Origin: Candidatus Methanodesulfokora washburnensis
GTDB lineage: Archaea; Korarchaeota; Korarchaeia; Korarchaeales; Korarchaeaceae
Direction: 5' to 3'
DNA: 64,000 nt
Assembly: GCF_003947435.1 (NCBI RefSeq)
Contig: NZ_RCOS01000087.1
Coordinates: forward strand, 1-64,000
Part shown: one piece after another, positions 59,854 through 64,000 of the stretch
Numbering within the stretch: the stretch's first letter is position 1
Layout: each line of letters starts with the position of its first letter
Notes under the pieces: model-generated
What the model was told of the DNA's origin: nothing
Databases searched by the model: none
Seen by the model: only the letters and a program-made list of their open reading frames with translations
Translations under genes and position numbers: made by a program

Positions 59854-62021
59854 CGCCATTGATAAGGATAGAGGATCTTCCCTTGGAGGATAATGTGAGA
59901 AGGATAATCTCTTCATGGGGAATAACTGCCTTATACCCTCCTCAGGCGGAGGTGATAAAAAGAGGTCTTCACAGAAGTGGGAACTTCATACTGGCATCTG
60001 CAACAGCATCTGGAAAGACCTTGATAGCTGAGATATCCTCTCTTTACAGTTTATTTAGGGGAGAAAAGGTGCTATATGTTGTTCCACTAAGAGCCCTTGC
60101 ATCTGAAAAGTATTCGGAGATATCAAATCATTTGGAGCCTCTCGGATACAAGCTCAGAATATCTGTCGGGGATTACGATTCATCTGAGGAGCCCCTATCC
60201 TCATATGATGTGATAATAACAACATATGAGAAACTTGACTCCATAATACGCCATTCACCATCTTGGTTAAAAGATGTTGGAGCGGTTGTTTTCGATGAGA
60301 TACACTATGTTGGAACAGTTGGAAGAGGAGCAATAGTTGAAATGACAATAGCAAAGTTCATGGACTCTAATCCAACAGCAAGAAGGATAGCTCTCAGCGC
60401 AACTATAACGAATCTAGAAGAACTAGCAAGATGGCTTGAAGCTGAGCATATCTCCTCTAGCTGGAGGCCAGTTCCGCTCAAAACAGGAGTTTTCAACAAT
60501 GACACAATATTATTCGACAACGGGGATATTATAAAAGTGGATAATAAAGAAGATGATGACCTTATAAACCTGTTGAGATCTGATATTTGCTCCAGCCAAA
60601 CGCTGATATTCTGCGGACAGAGAAAAACTGCTGTAAATCTAGCTGTGAAGCTAGCGAACAAAATAGGAGAAAGAAGCAAGGAGACCGAGGAACTATCTAG
60701 AAGAATAGCAGAGGCTGATCCCTATTCCTCAATGCATAAAGTTCTTTCCGATGTTGTGGCTAAGGGAGTCGCATTTCATCATGCAGGTCTATCTCATGAG
60801 ATTAGGAGCATGGTAGAAGAAGGTTTTAGGGGAAGGGTGATAAGGATTCTCACAGCAACACCAACGCTTGCTGCTGGAGTTAATCTTCCAGCAAGAACGG
60901 TTATTATAAGGGATCATAAGAGATATGATCAGGAGGTTGGTTTTAGCACTGAGATACCTGTTTTTGAGATAAAACAGATGATGGGCAGAGCTGGAAGACC
61001 GTTGTATGATGAAAGGGGATATGGGATAATAATGGCAAAGTCCAAAAGAGAGGCTAAAATTATAATCGATAGATATATAAAAGGAATTCCTGAGCCTATA
61101 GCATCAAGGCTTAATGATATGACACAGCTCAGAGCTCAGATCCTCTCAGTTATAGCAATGAAGGGACAAATAGACATGGATGGTTTGAGAAAATTCCTCA
61201 GCAGGACTCTTTTTTCAGTTCAGATAGGGGTTGATAGAATAAGAAGCGCTATTAAATCTATTGTGGAGTTTTTAGCAAAGAACGGGCTGATAGAAGTGGA
61301 TGATGGAATCATGGTTCCCACTACGCTCGGAAGGAGGACATCCGAGCTCTACATAGATCCTGTGTCAGCTATAATGATGAGGAATTCTGTTAATAGAGCA
61401 TCAAGCCTGCTATCAGCCAAAAAGATTGATGAACTTGAGTCAAGTTTGTTTCAAACTCTGTCATTCCTGCCTGATATGCCCCCCTTAGGGGTGACAAAAG
61501 GAGAAGTAGAGAGTTTCGTGGAGGAAGAGTTTAACACGCTTCTTCCAATCGAAAAGTTGCCCATAGGCTCGTATATTGATGTTGTTAGAGCTGTTAAGTC
61601 CTATTATGTCCTGAAATCATGGATCGAGGAGATGAGAGAGGGAGAAATAGAGAGAAGATTTGGAGTTGAGCCAGGAGATCTTCATAGATTTGTAGAAACA
61701 GCTTCTTGGATGCTTTACTCATTTTCTGAGGTATCAAAGCTGTGTGGAAAGAAGGATCTTGCAAAGTTCCTCCTTGAAGAGTCCATGAGAGTTCAGTATG
61801 GCATAAGAAAGGATCTTATCGAGTTGGTTAAGCTTGAAGGGATAGGAAGAGTAAGGGCTAGGGCACTCTACAGATCTGGTTTTGTTTCAATAAGAGAGAT
61901 AGCAAGAGCAAAGCCAGAAGACCTTATGAAAGTCCCTGGTATAGGGGAGGTTCTTGCCAAAAGAATAATTAATGATGCCAAGAGGAGGATCTCTTATGCC
62001 GATCCATCCAATAGAGAGTAG
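59850..62021 (+). CDS. hel308: Hel308-type superfamily 2 DNA helicase
   Basis: The 723-residue helicase has the Q motif region (LYPPQAEVIKRG), Walker A ASATASGKTLIAE, VVFDEIHYVG (motif II DEIH), ALSATITN (III), AGVNLPARTVIIRDHKRYD (V), QMMGRAGRP (VI), a ratchet domain and a C-terminal HhH (LEGIGRVRARALYRSGF, PGIGEVLAKRI). It acts at stalled forks. GTG 59850 overlaps the mcm stop; a TTG nine bases later is possible. Confidence 0.93.
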   Translation: MTPLIRIEDLPLEDNVRRIISSWGITALYPPQAEVIKRGLHRSGNFILASATASGKTLIAEISSLYSLFRGEKVLYVVPLRALASEKYSEISNHLEPLGYKLRISVGDYDSSEEPLSSYDVIITTYEKLDSIIRHSPSWLKDVGAVVFDEIHYVGTVGRGAIVEMTIAKFMDSNPTARRIALSATITNLEELARWLEAEHISSSWRPVPLKTGVFNNDTILFDNGDIIKVDNKEDDDLINLLRSDICSSQTLIFCGQRKTAVNLAVKLANKIGERSKETEELSRRIAEADPYSSMHKVLSDVVAKGVAFHHAGLSHEIRSMVEEGFRGRVIRILTATPTLAAGVNLPARTVIIRDHKRYDQEVGFSTEIPVFEIKQMMGRAGRPLYDERGYGIIMAKSKREAKIIIDRYIKGIPEPIASRLNDMTQLRAQILSVIAMKGQIDMDGLRKFLSRTLFSVQIGVDRIRSAIKSIVEFLAKNGLIEVDDGIMVPTTLGRRTSELYIDPVSAIMMRNSVNRASSLLSAKKIDELESSLFQTLSFLPDMPPLGVTKGEVESFVEEEFNTLLPIEKLPIGSYIDVVRAVKSYYVLKSWIEEMREGEIERRFGVEPGDLHRFVETASWMLYSFSEVSKLCGKKDLAKFLLEESMRVQYGIRKDLIELVKLEGIGRVRARALYRSGFVSIREIARAKPEDLMKVPGIGEVLAKRIINDAKRRISYADPSNRE

Positions 62022-63345
62022 ATATGGGAGTAAGGAGATGAGAAACATCTTCGAATATGATAACAGGATAAGAATAATGGCCAGAGTTGAGGCCGAACTC
62101 GCCAGAGTTGAGGCTGAGCTTGGGATAATACCAAAGGAGGCTGCTGATGTGATAGGCAAAGCTGCTGAGATGGTGACATCTGATCTTGTAAGGGAAGAGG
62201 AGAGGATAGTAAAACATGAGACTATGGCTCTAGTCCGTGCAATATCTAAGCTTGCAGGGGATTATGGTGAATACGTCCACTATGGGGCGACATCAAATGA
62301 CATATTGGATACTGCAATGGCGATACAACTTAGAGATGCATCAAAAATAATAATTTCAAGGATGCTAGAGCTTACTGAGGCCATTATAAAAAGAGGAAGG
62401 GAGAGCTTAGACTTTATTTCACTTGGAAGAACGCATGGAATGGCTGCAATACCAATGCCATTTGGCTTCAAGTTCGCTCTCTGGGCTTCTATAATGAAAA
62501 GAAATATAGATAGATACGAATTAGCTTGTAGAAGAGCTGTAAAAGGGAAGTTCAGCGGAGCGATTGGAACAATGGCTTCCCTAGGGAGAATAGGGATGGA
62601 GATCCAGAGAAAATTGATGGAAAGGCTTGGATTGGAATCTGAGGAGATAACCACACAGATAGTACCAAGAGATGAGCTCTGCGAGCTTCTGCTTACAATG
62701 GCTCTTATATCTTCCACTCTTGAAATGATGGCTAATGAGATAAGAAATCTCCATCGCTCTGAGATAGCAGAAGTCACGGAGCCCTTTGAAGAAGAACAAG
62801 TTGGATCGAGCACAATGCCCCATAAGGTAAACCCAATAAATAGCGAGAAAGTTTGCGGTCTGGCTAGGGTGATGAGGGGTATTGCAGTAGCTTCTCTGGA
62901 GAATGTAGTAATAGAACATGAAAGAGATCTAACAAACAGCTCTGTCGAGAGGATAATAATTCCTGAAGCCTTTCTGCTGCTTGAAGAGCAGCTTATCACC
63001 CTGAATTATGTTGTTAGGAACATGAAGCTGAACAGTAATGCCATGAAGGAGAACATAGAGAGGACAAAGGGCTTTATAATGGCTGAGAGAGTTATGATGG
63101 AGCTTTCAAAAAGCTTGGGAAGACAAAAATCCCATGAGACCATAAGAAGAATTTCAATGGAAGCTATGAAAAAAGGTATTACATTTGAAGAAGCTCTTTT
63201 AAGAAGCGAAGTGAGTAAATATTTGACTCCGGATGAAATACATGAACTCTTAAAGCCAGAAAATTATCTTGGAATGGGAAAAGAGATAGCAGAAAGTGTA
63301 TTTAACTCTGTGGAGGAATTTATAAGGAAAAAGCGAATACAATAA
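61996..63345 (+). CDS. purB: Adenylosuccinate lyase
   Basis: The 449-residue enzyme of purine synthesis cleaves SAICAR and adenylosuccinate. Seen: PIESRYGSKEMRNIFEYDNR, the histidine region ETMALVRAIS and YVHYGATSNDILDTA, GRTHGMAA, and the fumarase/aspartase signature GSSTMPHKVNPINSEK. ATG 61996 behind gaggatctctt overlaps the hel308 end by 26 bases. Confidence 0.93.
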   Translation: MPIHPIESRYGSKEMRNIFEYDNRIRIMARVEAELARVEAELGIIPKEAADVIGKAAEMVTSDLVREEERIVKHETMALVRAISKLAGDYGEYVHYGATSNDILDTAMAIQLRDASKIIISRMLELTEAIIKRGRESLDFISLGRTHGMAAIPMPFGFKFALWASIMKRNIDRYELACRRAVKGKFSGAIGTMASLGRIGMEIQRKLMERLGLESEEITTQIVPRDELCELLLTMALISSTLEMMANEIRNLHRSEIAEVTEPFEEEQVGSSTMPHKVNPINSEKVCGLARVMRGIAVASLENVVIEHERDLTNSSVERIIIPEAFLLLEEQLITLNYVVRNMKLNSNAMKENIERTKGFIMAERVMMELSKSLGRQKSHETIRRISMEAMKKGITFEEALLRSEVSKYLTPDEIHELLKPENYLGMGKEIAESVFNSVEEFIRKKRIQ

Positions 63346-63357
63346 GGGGTTCCGATT

Positions 63358-64000
63358 TTGAGCATTGCCTTGAGATTTCTTGGAGGGGCAAGGGAGGTAG
63401 GAAGATCATGCATAGAGCTAGAGCTAGGAGAATCGGGCAGAATATTGTTGGATTCCGGCATAAACTTGGGTTCAGGAGATAGAAATCCTATTGAACCATT
63501 TGGAAAAGTTGATGCTCTCCTCCTAACACATGCCCATCTTGATCACTCAGGCTACTCCCCTGAAATCGTGAAATCCCATGACTGCCCTCTTTTCTCCCTT
63601 CCTCCTACAAGAGACCTCTCAGAACTTCTGCTATTGGATCTGCTGAGCCTGACCCCAAAAGAGGAGAGGACTTTTACGCATGAGGATGTTATGTATTTAA
63701 GGAAAAAAGAGAAGCTTGTCAGCTATGAAATTCCATTCACGCTCAGAAATGCAGAAATAATATTCTTTGATGCAGGACATGTCCTAGGAAGTGCGATGAT
63801 CTACATAAAGTTCAACGGGAAGAGAATCCTTTACACAGGAGATATAAATCTCACGAACACAAGAACTGTGAGAGGTGCTCAACTTGATTTACCTGCTGTG
63901 GATTATCTGATAATAGAGTCGACTTATGGAGGGAACTCTGATGTACATCCATCTAGGAAGAAGGTCGAGAGGAAATTTGTAATGGACATAGAGAAAGTAA
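63358..64000 (+). CDS. Beta-CASP metallo-beta-lactamase nuclease (aCPSF2-like), N-terminal part
   Basis: The 214 visible residues start at TTG 63358 (SIALRFLGGAREVGRSCIEL) and run off the window. Motifs: DALLLTHAHLDHSGYSPEIV (metal site), FDAGHVLGSAMIYIKFNGKR, ILYTGDIN, LIIESTYGG. The archaeal aCPSF1 N-terminal KH domains are absent, so an aCPSF2- or RNase J-like RNA nuclease is likely. Confidence 0.85.
   Translation, partial: MSIALRFLGGAREVGRSCIELELGESGRILLDSGINLGSGDRNPIEPFGKVDALLLTHAHLDHSGYSPEIVKSHDCPLFSLPPTRDLSELLLLDLLSLTPKEERTFTHEDVMYLRKKEKLVSYEIPFTLRNAEIIFFDAGHVLGSAMIYIKFNGKRILYTGDINLTNTRTVRGAQLDLPAVDYLIIESTYGGNSDVHPSRKKVERKFVMDIEKV

Noticed and set aside
1-64000. CRISPR arrays, rRNA genes and cas genes
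   Set aside because: No regularly spaced 25-40-base repeats and no rRNA-like segments were seen.

Overview
The window is archaeal chromosomal DNA from what looks like a thermophilic member of the TACK group, most like a Korarchaeota-type lineage (lineage is inference). Seen directly: an archaeal RNA polymerase operon with one uninterrupted rpoA (A'+A'') and an uninterrupted rpoB, the large subunit of the archaeal D-family DNA polymerase, archaeal primase, PCNA, GINS, MCM and Hel308, TFE, an Elf1-like zinc ribbon, archaeal ribosomal proteins (L44e, S27e, L30e) and archaeal tRNAs, one with a bulge-helix-bulge intron. PolD together with unsplit RpoA and Elf1 argues against Crenarchaeota and Euryarchaeota proper.

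Layout. 1-8.8 kb: a cell-surface/secretion island on the minus strand: the N-terminal part of a large glycoprotein (S-layer-like), a broken small secreted gene, a membrane-anchored subtilisin-propeptide-like protein, a secreted Ig/carboxypeptidase-regulatory-like protein, and a 1636-residue subtilase whose catalytic domain is interrupted by a propeller-like insert. 9.2-13.7 kb: a small integrated plasmid- or virus-like element next to tRNA-Arg(TCT), with a tyrosine integrase, a zincin-like small protein, an SF3 primase-helicase broken by frameshifts, an iteron-like repeat patch and an HTH/zinc-ribbon gene. 14-17 kb: two membrane-anchored surface proteins and a decayed surface-protein fragment. 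17.2-19 kb: gins15-rpl44e-rps27e-aif2a. 19.8-26.2 kb: a tight minus-strand replication operon, PolD large subunit-OB protein-PCNA-PriL-PriS. 26.3-31.6 kb: a phosphodiesterase, an orphan IS607-type recombinase with its catalytic Ser replaced, then a four-gene set made of two Get3/ArsA-type ATPases flanked by two small paralogous proteins. 31.7-34.3 kb: CstA, Elf1, an orphan 2-oxoacid:ferredoxin oxidoreductase gamma subunit. 34.5-44.7 kb: rpoH-rpoB-rpoA-rpl30e-nusA-rps12-rps7, then an Sm-like protein. 44.7-46.9 kb: tRNAs (Val, Thr, Ser, Thr), TFE and a structured repeat. 46.9-50.7 kb: a proteasome beta subunit lacking Thr1, an M20 hydrolase, a site-2 protease and NOG1. 50.8-55.9 kb: membrane HTH regulator, Toprim protein, COG1325-like RNA-binding protein, RNase Z, Trm11-type methyltransferase, tRNA-Leu, second structured repeat, NAD kinase. 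56-64 kb: gins23-mcm (with intein)-hel308-purB-beta-CASP nuclease.

How they work together: the window holds much of the replisome (primase, clamp, polymerase, both GINS paralogs, MCM, Hel308), the transcription core (RNAP H/B/A, NusA, Elf1, TFE) and parts of translation and tRNA processing (RNase Z, Trm11, NOG1, aIF2-alpha), set among surface-protein and mobile-element islands. Three recurring oddities cross these blocks: several genes whose only plausible initiation codon is CTG behind a strong Shine-Dalgarno; hairpins just 5' of the Shine-Dalgarno of secreted-protein genes; and about 210-225-nt structured repeats resembling non-autonomous IS200/IS605 (TnpB-family) ends. The best candidate for an undescribed system is the Get3-pair locus at 27.9-30.5 kb, in which one ATPase keeps the catalytic Asp and the other naturally carries Asn.
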